Assembly (NCBI GenBank): GCA_030710605.1
Contig: CP092874.1
Span: 39,938,164-40,002,163, forward strand
Reading direction: 5' to 3'
Origin: Cordylochernes scorpioides
Lineage: Eukaryota > Arthropoda > Arachnida > Pseudoscorpiones > Chernetidae
DNA length: 64,000 nt
The notes under the pieces are model-generated. The model had not been told where the DNA came from, did no database searches, and saw nothing but the letters and a program-made list of their open reading frames with translations. Positions 54,101-63,793 of this stretch are shown here, in pieces. A program made the position numbers and the translations under genes. Within the stretch, counting starts at the first letter, position 1. The number at the start of each line of letters is the position of its first letter.

Positions 54101-57100
54101 AACGGCAGCGTGGAGGTCCGGGGACTCCGCCCTGCGGACGAGGGACTCTACAAATGTGTGGGGATCAGCGCTACAAGCCGTGACACGGAGCACCAGACCT
54201 TTGCTGCTCGGATCCGGCTGGCTTGTGAGTCTTACAACTTCTACAGTCTGTAACTACACCTATCCACCTATATACGAGGTGTGTTCAAAAGGTATCGCGA
54301 CTTTTGAATTTTCGCGGGTTACGTATATTCGAATTTCGATCTTTTTGTGGCTTTATGTTGGTACTCATGTCTCTCACTTATGCCGACAAGCTCGGCCATT
54401 TTGAATGTTCACTTAATTGTTGACAGCTGCTTTGCTTACAGGTGTTTTGGATCGTCTTCGATTTTTACCTATTAAAAAAATGGATCAAAGAACCTGTATC
54501 AAATTTTGTGTGAAAAACGAAATTAAGTGCGCGGATGCATTCCGAATGTTGACTGTGGCATACGGAGAAGCTACCTTGGACCGAAGCAACGTTTATCGGT
54601 GGTACAAAATGTTCTCAGAAGGCCGAGAAGATGTGAACGACGAAGAGCGTGCCGGACGCCCGAGCACTTCAACAACAGACGAAAAAATTAATGAAGTGGA
54701 GAAAATGATATTGGCCAATCGTCGAATCACCGTTAGAGAAGTTGCTGAGGACCTAAAACATATCGATTGGCTCGTGCCATTCGATTTTTATCAATGATTT
54801 GGGCATGAGACGGGTCGCCGCGAAATTCGTACCAAAATTGCTCAATTGCGACCAAAAACAGCATCGCATGAACATTGCTAATGAGATGTTGGACTCTGTC
54901 CGCGACGACCCAAATTTGCTCCAGAGGGTCATAACTGGTGACGAAGCGTGGGTTTATGGTTATCACGTGGAAACCAAAGCTCAATCATCTCAATGGAAGC
55001 TGCCGCACGAACCAAGACCGAAAAAAGCGCGCCAAGTTCGGTCGAATGTGAAAGTTTTGCTGGCAGTTTTCTTCGATTGCAGGGGCGTGGTGCATCATGA
55101 GTTCTTGCGACAGGGTAGAACGGTCAATAAGGAATATTACCTGCAAGTTATGCGCAATTTGCGCGAAGCAATCCGCCAGAAACGCCCGGATTTGTGGAAG
55201 AACAAAAACTGGCTTTTGCACCACGATAACGCCCCTGCTCACACATCGTTGCTTGTGCGCGACTTTTTGGCCAAAAACAATACACTAATGATGCCGCAGC
55301 CACCGTATTCCCCAGATCTGGCCCCCTGTGACTTTTTCATGTTCCCTAAACTGAAGAGGCCCATGAAAGGACGACGTTACGCTACGCTTGACGAGATAAA
55401 GACGGCATCGAAGGAGGAGCTGAAAAGATTAAAAAAAAAATGATTTTTTGAAGTGCTTCGAAGATTGGAAAAACCGTTGGCACAAGTGTATAATATCTCA
55501 TGAGGATTAATTTGAAGGGGACAAAATAGGTTTTAATGAATAAATAAATAATTTTTGAAAAAACACAAAAGTCGCGATACTTTTTGAACACACCTCGTAT
55601 GTGGCATCCATCTATTGACTATCTCTGAGTCTCTAAGAGATTCAAGTCTTTCAATTTGCCCGGCCACTTTGACAGTTAAATACCTCTTTGGAAAATTGGG
55701 AAGATTTCTGGAATCCCTTGTGAATCTCATCAAATCCCACCCTGGACTGACGAGTGCATTAGCCCGAAAGCATGGTATCCAGGTGAGCGTTCTGGAATTT
55801 CCAAAGCTGGTGTTGTGGCTTTGTCACCGACCTCATTCTGGTAGATTTCAGGTCAACAGATGGCGTCAACTTCAGCCAAAGAGGTGGGTTTTACAAGCAG
55901 TTGGAGTTTAGGTGGGGTAGATTGAACTACTGGGTTCACTTCTACTGAGCCAATAGGTAGTTTTAATTGGAGTAATGTTCTCATTATTACAGTGCTTGTA
56001 TAACGCTTAACACACAATGTGCCTTGCTTTCAATTGCTTTACAAACGTTCTCCTGCTAACTCTCTCCAGATGATCAAAATATATCGTCCCATTCATCTAG
56101 CTATGATACATTTTCTTTCACACTTATAAAGACATCTTCATCAGAATCTCAACATCACCCCTTACAATCACGAAAATACTAGTGATATATGACTATCTAT
56201 GTTATACGAGTATTCTTCGTAATTTACCTATTTATTTAGCCATCATTTTGATATAAAAATAAGAGATAATTTAATAATATATATGAAGTACACATGTACC
56301 TATATACAGTAAGTCTATATTACAGAAGCAATTCGTATAGTCATTGATGATCCAAATATATAAAGCGCGCCAATAGTAGACTGAAAAGACTAACTTACTG
56401 ACCCAATGGGGAACTCCCCGTTACTTTGGGTAATTTGTATTGTTGAGTGGCTAGCGCTGCGACTGTTTTGTTGTTTTGGTTCAGATACAGTATATCCTCC
56501 CATGATAAACTATAGCTAATCTTGGACTATATTTTGGAGGCAGTCTCTCACTGTGAAGGAGGTTAGGGTAGGTCAAGTCTATTCATTTTTGATATCACAA
56601 AAGTTGTCTCTCAGGGAAGTGTTCGCATAATGGAAACTTCACTATACACCCTCGACGTTCTCCATGACACGTACGACGGGTTTCGTGACGGCCCACCGAC
56701 AGAGGAATGTGTGGCGGCAGATCTCCGGGAGTTCGCGGCCGAGCCGTTCGAGCCTCCCGCCCCGGGGAACGGCACGGCGGTGGTGGCCGTGGAGGGACGC
56801 TGGGAGGTGACCTGCCTGGCGCCCGACGGCCTGCCCGAGCCCAAGGTGTGGTGGACCGACCCGGGCGGGAGGATCGTGGGGGACACCGGCCCGCTGCGGG
56901 TGGACGGCGAGCGGCTCATCCTCGAGGCAGCCCGGCGCAACGATTCGGGGCCCTACACCTGCGTGGCCGAGAACATGGCGGGCCGTCGGACGGCGTTCCT
57001 CGACCTGCAGGTGGCCGGTGAGTACTGAGGGAGTTAGATGTGTAGAACTTACCTTAAAGGTGTTAGTGATGTCACAACTACCAGTATGATGACCAAAGCG

Positions 57101-60100
57101 CGGTTTTGAGAAACCGTCCCAAGTTATTTGTAGGTCGGAGTTTAAGTTGAACGAAGTCTAAGCTTCTTTTCCCACAATATGAGCGAAAGAACAAGCTACA
57201 ATAAATTTAACACTGTAAGTTGATGCGTCGTGATGGTGCTTTTTTATTTCTCTGGATTTTCCCATAGATTTTGTTGTAGGCTTAGATCCATTCACTGGGA
57301 TGTTGGGGACATATCTATGTTTGCACTTTATGCAAGTCAAGAACATGTCATGAAGTGTATGCATAAACTTGAAGTGTCCTATCTTGAATCTGGCGATTGT
57401 CGTAGCCGCACCTCTTTAGTAAACCTATTAAAATAAAAGCCGAGTGTTAAGCATATAAACCTTCCCTGTAAAGGACAACACCTATTTGCAAAGCCAAAGT
57501 ATCTTTTACAGAGAGGTGTCCTCTTACCGGAGAGTTGCTAGATAGGAAAAAATGTGTCATTTTGACAATGAAAACTGTCCTTTGTAGAGAGGTGATAATG
57601 TATAGAGGTATTCAAGTGTAATTGAAAGTAAAGTTAAACAAAACACCACAGAAGACTGTGTCCACAGACCCACCAGCCATCACAACACCCCCGGAGAGCC
57701 TATGGGTCCACGAGAAGGACCCCGCCACGCTACGCTGCCAGGTCACCGGTGGTGCCCCCTACCCACTGACCAAAGTACGGTGGCTGAAGAACAACAAGCC
57801 CCTCAAGTCTTCCTCCGCCAACCAGATGGACCCCCGACTGGGGACTCTCACCATCAAGTCCGCCTCGCTGTCGGACTACGCCCAGTACGTGTGCGAGGTG
57901 GAGAGTGCGGGCTTCCTCCCGCTCCGTTCCGCCCCGGCCAACCTCACCGTCAGAGGTAGCTTATTGTGTTGTGTTTGACTGACTCTACCTAGAACTATCC
58001 CGGGTATAGAGGACCACCGTATATTGACAAGTAAATAGGAATTAAAAGATGGCCACACAGATTATAAAGGTGATACCGTTCCTTTATTGTCATCCAATCA
58101 GCAAGTTTTCTATCATAATATCATCGACGGGACTAAAATAAAATGGTAGATTTCCTTAGAAACACATCGCCTTTATGATTTTGATTCCTATTCATATATA
58201 GATATAGACTTAGGAGATTATTGATATAGCTATAATTCTCTTTCAAATTGTTTTTTTTTTTAGAAAATGCTGTCTTATTTTAGGTAACTCCAGTAGTATA
58301 TTCACCCTGAAGAGACCCTGGTCTCCATATTCCTGGTCTCTAAGGGAAAGTGATCATTCCCTGGAAGTTCAATTGATCATAATGAATCAGTATTTATTAT
58401 ACCAAGCTGTGTTGTCCAGTGTTGATAGAATGGGCGAGTGAGCACCAATAGAAACCACACACTACCCAACAAGTGGTGTTGTGTTGGTGGGTCTGGAGAG
58501 AACATTAGGGTCAAACTGAAAGAAATGATATTTATTCGAGAAGAACGAAGAACTTCCTAAGATTATGAAAACAAAAATAGAACAGATTATTCAACAAGAC
58601 TTCGCTAGACTCGACAATTCGATTTTTTTTTTCAAACTATAAACTTCTCTGTAATTCATTCATGCCAGAACGATACTTGTCATGGAATCTGTCAACAAAG
58701 ATAATAGCCTTCATTGCACGGACTAGAATCACTTCAACTCTAGATAGAAAAAGTCATATTCTCATCATCAAAAGGAAAACATTCACTGCAGGATTTGTGG
58801 AAATATGATATCTGATGAAATCTCCCACTATATCATAGAATGCAAATATCTAGGTGAAGAAAGAGAAAAAACTCTTAAAAATACCTTCTGGAGATTTAGC
58901 AACCCACTGAAGACGCTGAGAACTATTTCAGAAAAGAAAAACATAGGAATATAACTCTATAATTTATACAGATCAATTGTAAATAGATTCATACACAAAA
59001 GAAGTAGTGAGGAAAGTTTTAGAACAGATGTGTAAATAAATCCCTTTTCAAACAAAGGCTCGCGTGCACATGGGGAAAGGGAGAAAAAAAAACTGTATTA
59101 TTTTGTTGTTGTATGGCGAATCCATACAGGGCAATGGGCCCTAATAAAAGCCTTTTTGTTGTTGTTGTTGAGAAGAACGAGCGAAGTAACAATGATCGTA
59201 TGTTTTAAAAGAGTCGACCAAACTGTGTGATAACACAGACATGCAATACACACATTGATACAATACAAAAAGTAAGGATGTAACAACTAAGCTTAGGATT
59301 ATGGCTGCCAAATGTGTGATTAAACGAAAGGCCATGTAGTTCTAACAGTAATCCTGTCGCAGAGCGCCTCAAGTTCTCCTCCGCCCCTGTGAGCAAGAAC
59401 CTGGAGCTGGGGGCCAGTGCGCGGCTCTACTGTAAGGCCCGGGGCGGGGCGGGACGGCCGGTGGTGCGCTGGGTGCCCCCGGGTGGGCTGGGGACTGCGT
59501 GGCCCCCGCACATCCGCGACGACAACGGCACGCTGCACTTCAACACGGTGCGGCCCGAGGATGCCGGGCGTTACACGTGTGTGGCCACCAGCCGGGATGA
59601 CATCATCAATGCCACTGTCACCATCGGGGTCATCGGTGAGTCCCTGCTAGACTGTGTAAACTGTTTGAAAAACATGAATAGTGTGTGTGCTTGAGTCTCA
59701 TTGAATGTTGGGTTGTGTTACGTCGAGTCATTTTTGATTTATCAAGGGTGATCGCTCAAGGAAGTGGGGTTTAGATATATTCCCCTTACTTCCATCGTAT
59801 GTATGACGGGATCATTTTTTACAACGTGGTTATGTGGCCAAAGTTGTACGATGCCGACACAAGCCGACAAACCATGTGTGACCCAGTGATGGCCAAGTTC
59901 AGCGTGGCCCCCCGAGACACCGAGGCCTACGAGGGCTACCCCGCCATGCTCCACTGCCAGGCCCACGGGGACCCCCCGCCCACTATCCAGTGGGACAAGA
60001 ACAACGTCCTCCACGGCTTTGACGACGGCCGGTTCAGCGTGCTGCCCAACGGCACGCTGTTCCTGTCCGAGACCCGGCAGGAGGACCAGGGCAAATACGG

Positions 60101-61107
60101 CTGTACCATCGGCAACTCCGGCGGGCTGCGACGGTCGGAGATTAGCCTCACCGTGCTCAGTAAGTCTGTCTGGTACTGGAGTTGGAACTCTACTCGTGGT
60201 GCTGATCTTTGAACGATAGAGAAAGGTTGATTCTTGTACCCCAATGGTTTCCTCAATGGATGTGTTACGCCACACAAGTTTGTCCTCAAACATCACTAAA
60301 TAGATCACGTTATCAATCTCATATATAACACTGATTCAGCAATAATACAGCGACCCTTCTGAAATTAACAATCTCGACTCTATACGACCTAGTGTGAATT
60401 CAGTCCAAACTTCTTATCAACGCTCAATTCCTGTGTGATCAAAAATGTACACAACCTGTGGGGCTAGCGGGGATTCCCCCCGCTACGGGTTGGGAACCGC
60501 TGATGTACAGACTCGCGCCGGCTGTTCGCTCTTTCCGTCAAACTGTCTCTGGAAACCGCCCAATGACGTTCTACTTCAACTAATTGGTTATATTTTAAAG
60601 AGAATTGACTTAGAAGTACCAACACGATTTTACACCAGTGAACACTTAATTCCCGCACTATAAAACGAAACGAACTCTCTACACATTTGAAGATGAGCTA
60701 CAAATTGTACCGAATAAACTTGTTATAGTAAGAAAAAAAAGCATCTCTTAGTCTTGCAATTTAAAGTTGCTGATGGCTTGCACCATCTATCGGAATATAC
60801 AGGGTGGCCCATAAGAAAAGTCCCGAACTCTTTTGGAACTTATGGGCCACCCTGTATATCAACAGATGATTGTTATGTCCACCTAGTGTGACACAAACGT
60901 GACTAAAGAGCACCCACTGTGCAGGCGGCGAGCTGTACAGCCGACGCAGCAGTAACGGCGAACCCTCCATGACCAAGACCGTGCTGATCACCCTGGGGGC
61001 CGCTGCGGTGTACATGGTGATGGTGGTGGGGCTGATGGTGTGGTGCCGCGTGCGGCGGGCGAGACGGAAGGCCGCGCTGCTGGCCGCCTCGGCCGCTACT
61101 GCAGATG
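50679..61107 (+). CDS. otk: PTK7/off-track receptor (exons for Ig2-Ig7 and TM)
   Basis: This is a type I membrane protein of the PTK7/Off-track family, catalytically weak or inactive receptor kinases that act in Wnt/planar polarity and axon guidance. Seven exons joined give 636 codons with no stop: six Ig domains, each with the Cys-Trp-Cys pattern, and a transmembrane helix. Diagnostic matches to PTK7 include TCLAPDGLPEPKVWW in Ig4, ERLKFSS at the start of Ig6 and DNGTLHF in Ig6. Several N-x-S/T sites lie in the ectodomain. Exon ends are symmetric phase 1, except for the phase-2 intron within Ig3. The signal peptide and Ig1 must lie upstream in exons I cannot see, and the kinase-like domain beyond 64 kb. 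The exons are much more GC-rich than the introns. The orthologue name is from memory of the family; coordinates span introns, and exons are listed separately. Confidence 0.9.
52108..53170 (+). mobile_element. hAT element, internally deleted
   Basis: The inverted ends cagtgtcgggcaaccggtgt and aaaggttgcccgacactg are flanked by a perfect 8 bp duplication ctctagta (52100-52107, 53171-53178). Subterminal gtgccgcgaa repeats occur on both sides. The 1063 bp unit keeps only the last part of the transposase. Confidence 0.95.
52517..52990 (+). pseudogene. hAT transposase C-terminal fragment
   Basis: The 157-residue frame includes LDFEKMKWVVNPF and the hAT dimerisation region (LSNAAIESLLPFGSSYLCEQ, GFSTLTEMKSKKRERHD, LCLSQVDPRFDLIC). 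The pattern matches the ZBED5/FAM200/SCAND3-type hAT group. The BED finger and most of the catalytic domain are deleted, so it cannot transpose by itself, though the frame is open to its stop. Confidence 0.85.
53367..53534. mobile_element. Tc1-type MITE (family T)
   Basis: TA-flanked ends cactcatggacaagtctatt and aagttttgcccttgagtg bound 168 bp with the family interior (caataaaggtcactgtaata). Confidence 0.88.
54085..54224 (+). CDS. otk: otk exon: second half of Ig3
   Basis: The exon completes Ig3: LTVFPNGSVEVRGLRPADEG then LYKCVG and IRLA. It contains the second Cys, the D-x-G-x-Y-x-C motif and a glycosylation site (NGS). PTK7 has ATVFANGSLLL at the same place. The acceptor is ccag/gctgac; the donor t/gtgagt leaves phase 1. 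The exon is 140 bp. Confidence 0.88.
54275..55597 (+). mobile_element. Full-length mariner, damaged copy
   Basis: The inverted ends CGAGGTGTGTTCAAAAGG and TTTTTGAACACACCTCG are at TA. At 1323 bp it is nearly identical in length and sequence to the intact copy at 28810-30131, but in the opposite orientation. Confidence 0.95.
54481..55520 (+). pseudogene. Mariner transposase with two frameshifts and a stop
   Basis: It reads as the DD34D transposase seen at 28864-29925, from MDQRTCIKF at 54481. An extra A in the run near 54757 shifts the frame after VREVAEDL; the frame resumes at 54799. A second disruption lies in an A-run near 55428-55440 close to the C-terminus, and a TAC-to-TAA change near 55508 adds a stop. 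The catalytic Asp motifs themselves are intact (VITGDEAW, LLHHDNAPAH, YSPDLAPCDFF). Confidence 0.92.
55690..55900 (+). mobile_element. PLE-type terminal repeat with hammerhead motif (second family)
   Basis: Aligned with 50340-50565: gtgaatctcatcaaatccca...ttccaaagctggtgttgtgg...caacagatggcgtcaactt. Confidence 0.72.
55741..55783 (+). ncRNA. Type I hammerhead ribozyme motif
   Basis: Stem I CCTGGA (55741-55746) pairs perfectly with TCCAGG (55778-55783). CTGACGA is 55747-55753, stem II GTGC atta GCCC 55754-55765 (one mismatch) and GAAA 55766-55769. Stem III is AGCATGGT with a one-base departure from a palindrome, and the cleavable base is A55777. It lies in the sense strand of an otk intron. Confidence 0.82.
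56721..57017 (+). CDS. otk: otk exon: Ig4
   Basis: The 297 bp exon encodes LREFAAEPFEPPAPGNGT, then WEVTCLAPDGLPEPKVWWTD and RNDSGPYTCVAENMAG. This is the best match to PTK7, where Ig4 has TCLPPKGLPEPSVWW. The donor is g/gtgagt. The acceptor (gcggcag at 56720) has a weak pyrimidine tract; I chose it because it restores phase 1 and avoids the TAG made by the nearer site at 56702. Confidence 0.85.
57018..57667 (+). other. otk intron with a pogo MITE remnant
   Basis: Within this 650 bp intron, 57459-57600 (ccctgtaaaggacaacacct...tgtcctttgtagagaggtg) is a decayed copy of the pogo-type MITE. Nothing else is seen. Confidence 0.75.
57668..57955 (+). CDS. otk: otk exon: Ig5
   Basis: The 288 bp exon (acceptor tccacag, donor g/gtagct) reads PPAITTPPESLWVHEKDPAT, then LRCQVTGGAPYPLTKVRWLK and LSDYAQYVCEVES, ending PANLTVR. 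Cys, Trp and Cys are in place and NLT is a glycosylation site. Confidence 0.9.
57956..59362 (+). other. otk intron with a LINE 3' end
   Basis: The 1407 bp intron contains a LINE fragment at about 58745-59165. 57956-58700 has no other assignable feature. Confidence 0.75.
58745..59165 (+). pseudogene. LINE RT C-terminal end and 3' UTR
   Basis: From 58787 the frame reads CRICGNMISDEISHYIIECK and continues to a stop at 58952. This is the C-x2-C...H-x4-C terminal knuckle. The UTR ends ccctaataaaagcctttttg followed by (ttg)n at 59165. Orientation is sense to otk. Confidence 0.78.
59363..59635 (+). CDS. otk: otk exon: Ig6
   Basis: The 273 bp exon (acceptor gtcgcag, donor g/gtgagt) encodes ERLKFSSAPVSKNLELGAS then RLYCKARGG, VVRWVPP, DNGTLHFNTVRPEDAG and YTCVATS. 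PTK7 Ig6 begins EKLKF and has NAGTLHFARVTRDDAG, a close match. NGT and NAT are potential glycosylation sites. Confidence 0.92.
59887..60159 (+). CDS. otk: otk exon: Ig7
   Basis: The 273 bp exon (acceptor gacccag, donor a/gtaagt) reads MAKFSVAPRDTEAYEGYPAM then LHCQAHGDPPPTIQWDKNN and GKYGCTIGNSGG. HCQAHGDPPPTIQW corresponds to QCEAQGDPKPLIQW of PTK7. The intron before it is only 251 bp. Confidence 0.92.
60160..60924 (+). other. otk intron with a hAT end, PLE scrap and 55 bp MITE
   Basis: Around 60455-60512 a minus-strand terminus-like sequence (cagcggttcccaacccgtag) suggests a hAT end. 60736-60797 is a scrap of the PLE terminal repeat (gatggcttgcaccatctatc), and the 55 bp element at 60800 is inserted in it. 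Intron length is 765 bp. Confidence 0.65.
60800..60854. mobile_element. 55 bp inverted-repeat element (micro-MITE)
   Basis: Perfect 16 bp inverted repeats CAGGGTGGCCCATAAG and CTTATGGGCCACCCTG with TA on each side enclose only 23 bp. The ends look like those of Tc1/mariner elements. It interrupts a PLE fragment. Confidence 0.85.
60925..61107 (+). CDS. otk: otk exon: stalk, transmembrane helix and start of cytoplasmic part
   Basis: The 183 bp exon (acceptor tgtgcag, donor g/gtgggt) reads GELYSRRSSNGEPSMTK, then the hydrophobic span TVLITLGAAAVYMVMVVGLM followed by VWCRVRRARRKAAL. The positive cluster marks the cytoplasmic face. It leaves in phase 1, so more coding exons follow downstream, presumably with the kinase-like domain. 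Confidence 0.9.
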
Positions 61108-61229
61108 GTGGGTAACTGCGGGATTAAACGTACTTTATAAATACTTTAATTTATATAATTGTCTTGTAGCAAACTGTGCTCTGCTCTGAAGTCTTGTAGG
61201 CTGTATTTTTACACAGGGAACCCTAGAAG

Positions 61230-62093
61230 TGGTGGTTACTCGAGAGCTTGTCAAATTACATTAAATATTATAATATAGACCTTTAGCCAGGTTTAGTGGC
61301 GTACGTTAGCTCACGGAGCGGTGGGACGTCATTTTTAGTGAACCTCCGCCTCGTCATGGTTTAGGATGGAGAAAACTTTGGTGCAACACTATGCGATAAA
61401 ATATTGCGTAAACTCCAAAAGACGGCGAGGGAAAGTTTGATTTGCCCATTCAAGCCTTCAAGGATGATTGCCTGTCGTACTTGCAGGTCAGAAGATGGCA
61501 CAAGTCATTTAAGGAAGGCCGGGAAGAAGTTAGGCCCGTTCTGGGAGTCCATCAACATCACAAACGGACGATAATGTGACTCGTGTGCGAGATTTGCTGA
61601 ACTGATGATGAACATATGTTTTCGGCAAATGTGATTGTTCTGACATCATATGAACACTCATTCGGCGGTCTTTGTTCAACAAATCTCGCACACGAGTGAC
61701 ATTATCGTCCGTTCGCGATGTTGATAGACGCCCAGAACGGGCCTCACTTCTTCCCGGCCTTCCTTGAATGACTTGTGCCATCTTCTGACCTGCTAGTACG
61801 ACAGGCAATCATCCTTTACGACCTGAGTGAGCAAATCAAACGTTTCCATCGCCGTAAAATTTTATCACATAGCGTTGCTCCAAATTTCTCTCCCTCCTAA
61901 CCATGACGAGGCGGAGGTTCACTAAAAATGACGTCCCACCGCTTCGTGAGCTCGTAAGCAACTGAACCTGGCGTCGCTGGCAAGATTAGAGTCCCCCCCA
62001 CCACTTCCAACCGGTCGCCCACCTGTTCGCGGGAAAGTCACGTGGGAAAGGAATGAGACTCATTATTTTTGGAACAAACCCTGTACTTCATGG
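61230..62093. mobile_element. Mariner remnants in head-to-head inverted arrangement
   Basis: Left arm (about 61297-61555) and right arm (about 61680-61955) are complementary, both containing ttagtgaacctccgcctcgt and the mariner N-terminal coding region. On the right the minus strand reads SGRLSTSRTDDNVTRVRDLL then NKDRRMSVHMMSEQ; on the left the plus strand reads RRWHKSFKEGREEVRP. The right end has the terminus cattatttttggaacaaacc-ctg next to TA (62093). Neither arm encodes a complete transposase. Confidence 0.75.
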
Positions 62094-62519
62094 CTAAAAA
62101 ATAACATTTGTTATGTGCATCATGGGCCAGTTTATTGTGACATCTTTTTTTTTTTTTAGCTTAGGTTAAACACCTAGATATATAGAATACTACTGAAAAG
62201 GGAATGCTAACACGTACGATCGCGGCAAAAGTAGGGGGTTGATTCCTCTTTGTTGCAATTTTTATGGCCTTCTATATTTGTCTCTTATAATAGAAATGTT
62301 ACATTTTAAAAATTGTACCTTTTTTTTACGTTTTGCCTACGTTGCTTCACTGTGTATAGCTTTGAAAATGGCTTTTTTCCCTAGTAATATTTTGTTCGCA
62401 CACACAAAATGTCTTTTCTTTGCCTTTTTTAAAAATTACATTGGAAGCTACATTTGCGTTTTTTTTTTTTGTTTTTTGGGGTTTTTTTTGACGTGACAAC
62501 GTCTTAAATTAGGTTGCGG

Positions 62520-62790
62520 CTGGGAGTCACTTATGAAAAAGTGTAACGACCGGTAACGTTACGATGAGTCATCGAACGAGAGTGCTGCGCGCGCAGCGCT
62601 AGAGAATTAGGCGCATTGAATCGGCGCATGCTTGTCTCTGTCTTTGTCTTTCTCGAACGTTCTTGGCGTTGGAAAAACAAGAAAGCGTCATAATACAAGT
62701 TCACACGTGTGGTTAAAGTATCGTCAGCTGTGTCTGTAGTGAAAATGTGGAGTGCTTAGATTCGTCATTTACAACAACTACAACAATAAA
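62520..62790 (+). other. GC-richer leader of the Helentron-like element
   Basis: The segment has cgaccggtaacgttacgatg and gctgcgcgcgcagcgc, the latter a perfect palindrome. It precedes AT-rich filler with a ~70 bp direct repeat (aaatttatttagcaaaaatt at 62987 and 63196). It may be the element's promoter/leader; this is inference. Confidence 0.35.
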
Positions 62791-63247
62791 GGTAAATAAT
62801 TGTACACTGATATTTCATTATCGTAAACTATGATTGATTGATTAATTGTTAGATTGACACAAAAGTTGAGAAACTGAGTTTATAGGTTATGTCATACTAT
62901 TGATAAATGTTGATAGTGTTAAGTAAATTATTAGTTTAAAATTAATTAATTAATTAATTATTATTTTACAAATTTTAAATAGTTTCAAATTTATTTAGCA
63001 AAAATTTGAACCTTCGATCTGAATAAATGTTTTGATTTTCGAATTGATTCTTTAAAATTACAAATATTAAGAAAAAGTGGCAGATATAAGAAAACTTTAT
63101 TTAAACTGTGTTGAGCAAGAATTTTAACATCTAATTTAAGTAAATGTTTTAATTTTCAACTTCATCATTTACAATTACAAATTTTATTTAATTTCAAATT
63201 TATTTAGCAAAAATTTGAACCTTCGATCTGAATAAGTGTTTTGATTT

Positions 63248-63793
63248 TCAAATACCAACGCGGCTGGTGGAGTGGCGATCTATCGTAAATTATCATCGAC
63301 ATCTACGGCGGAAGTGTTCCAAGTTGCGATTACAGACGTAACTCGTGTCATTAAAACCAAGGGTGACATGTGCATGACTGAAGTTACTTGCTTCGCCGCT
63401 AATACTAGCTTCAAGTTTATACTCGGTGCTGTATATATTCATCCAGGAGCTAGTATGCAGGATATTGGAATGTTACTATGGCAAGGACTCGGTCCGTACA
63501 TTCACAACAGCCAGTACGTGCCACCGTTCGTGCAAGTTGATTCTAGTATACCGATTCTTCTGTGTGGTGATTTTAACAAAAACGTAAAGCCTGACAACTC
63601 GTTTCTTAAATTCATGAAAAATACGTATAATCTTGATTGCGTATCAAACGTTTCTAAGTCAACTACGTTAAAAGGAACAACTATCGACTTGACTTTCGCA
63701 AGACACATTACAGCAGAAACACTTCCTTTCATTTCATATTTCTCCTATCATCGTCCTATCCTCAACAAAATCACTCAAATAGGAATTAGTTAA
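63248..63793 (+). pseudogene. Endonuclease/exonuclease/phosphatase-family domain, partial
   Basis: The frame reads NAAGGVAIYRK just upstream of the first possible start (GTG, 63272) and runs 173 residues to the stop. It has the EEP landmarks GAVYIHPG, LLCGDFNKN (GDFN at residues 99-102 counted from 63272), STTLKGTTID (130-139) and SYFSYHRPIL near the end with the final His. The N-terminal catalytic Glu region is missing. Such C-terminal halves occur in Helentron-type proteins and some LINEs; the flanking termini favour the former. An AATAAA at 63915 could serve as poly(A) signal. Confidence 0.65.

Larger units (their letters stand above)
54225..56720 (+). other. otk intron with mariner and PLE repeat
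   Basis: This 2496 bp intron holds a mariner (54275-55597) only about 50 bp after the donor, then a PLE-type repeat with a hammerhead motif (55690-55900). 55920-56600 has no other feature. Confidence 0.75.

Noticed and set aside
56703..56720. Nearer splice acceptor at 56702 for the otk Ig4 exon
   Set aside because: Joining to the upstream exon in phase would create TAG at the junction; the acceptor at 56720 keeps the frame and the PTK7-like start of Ig4.
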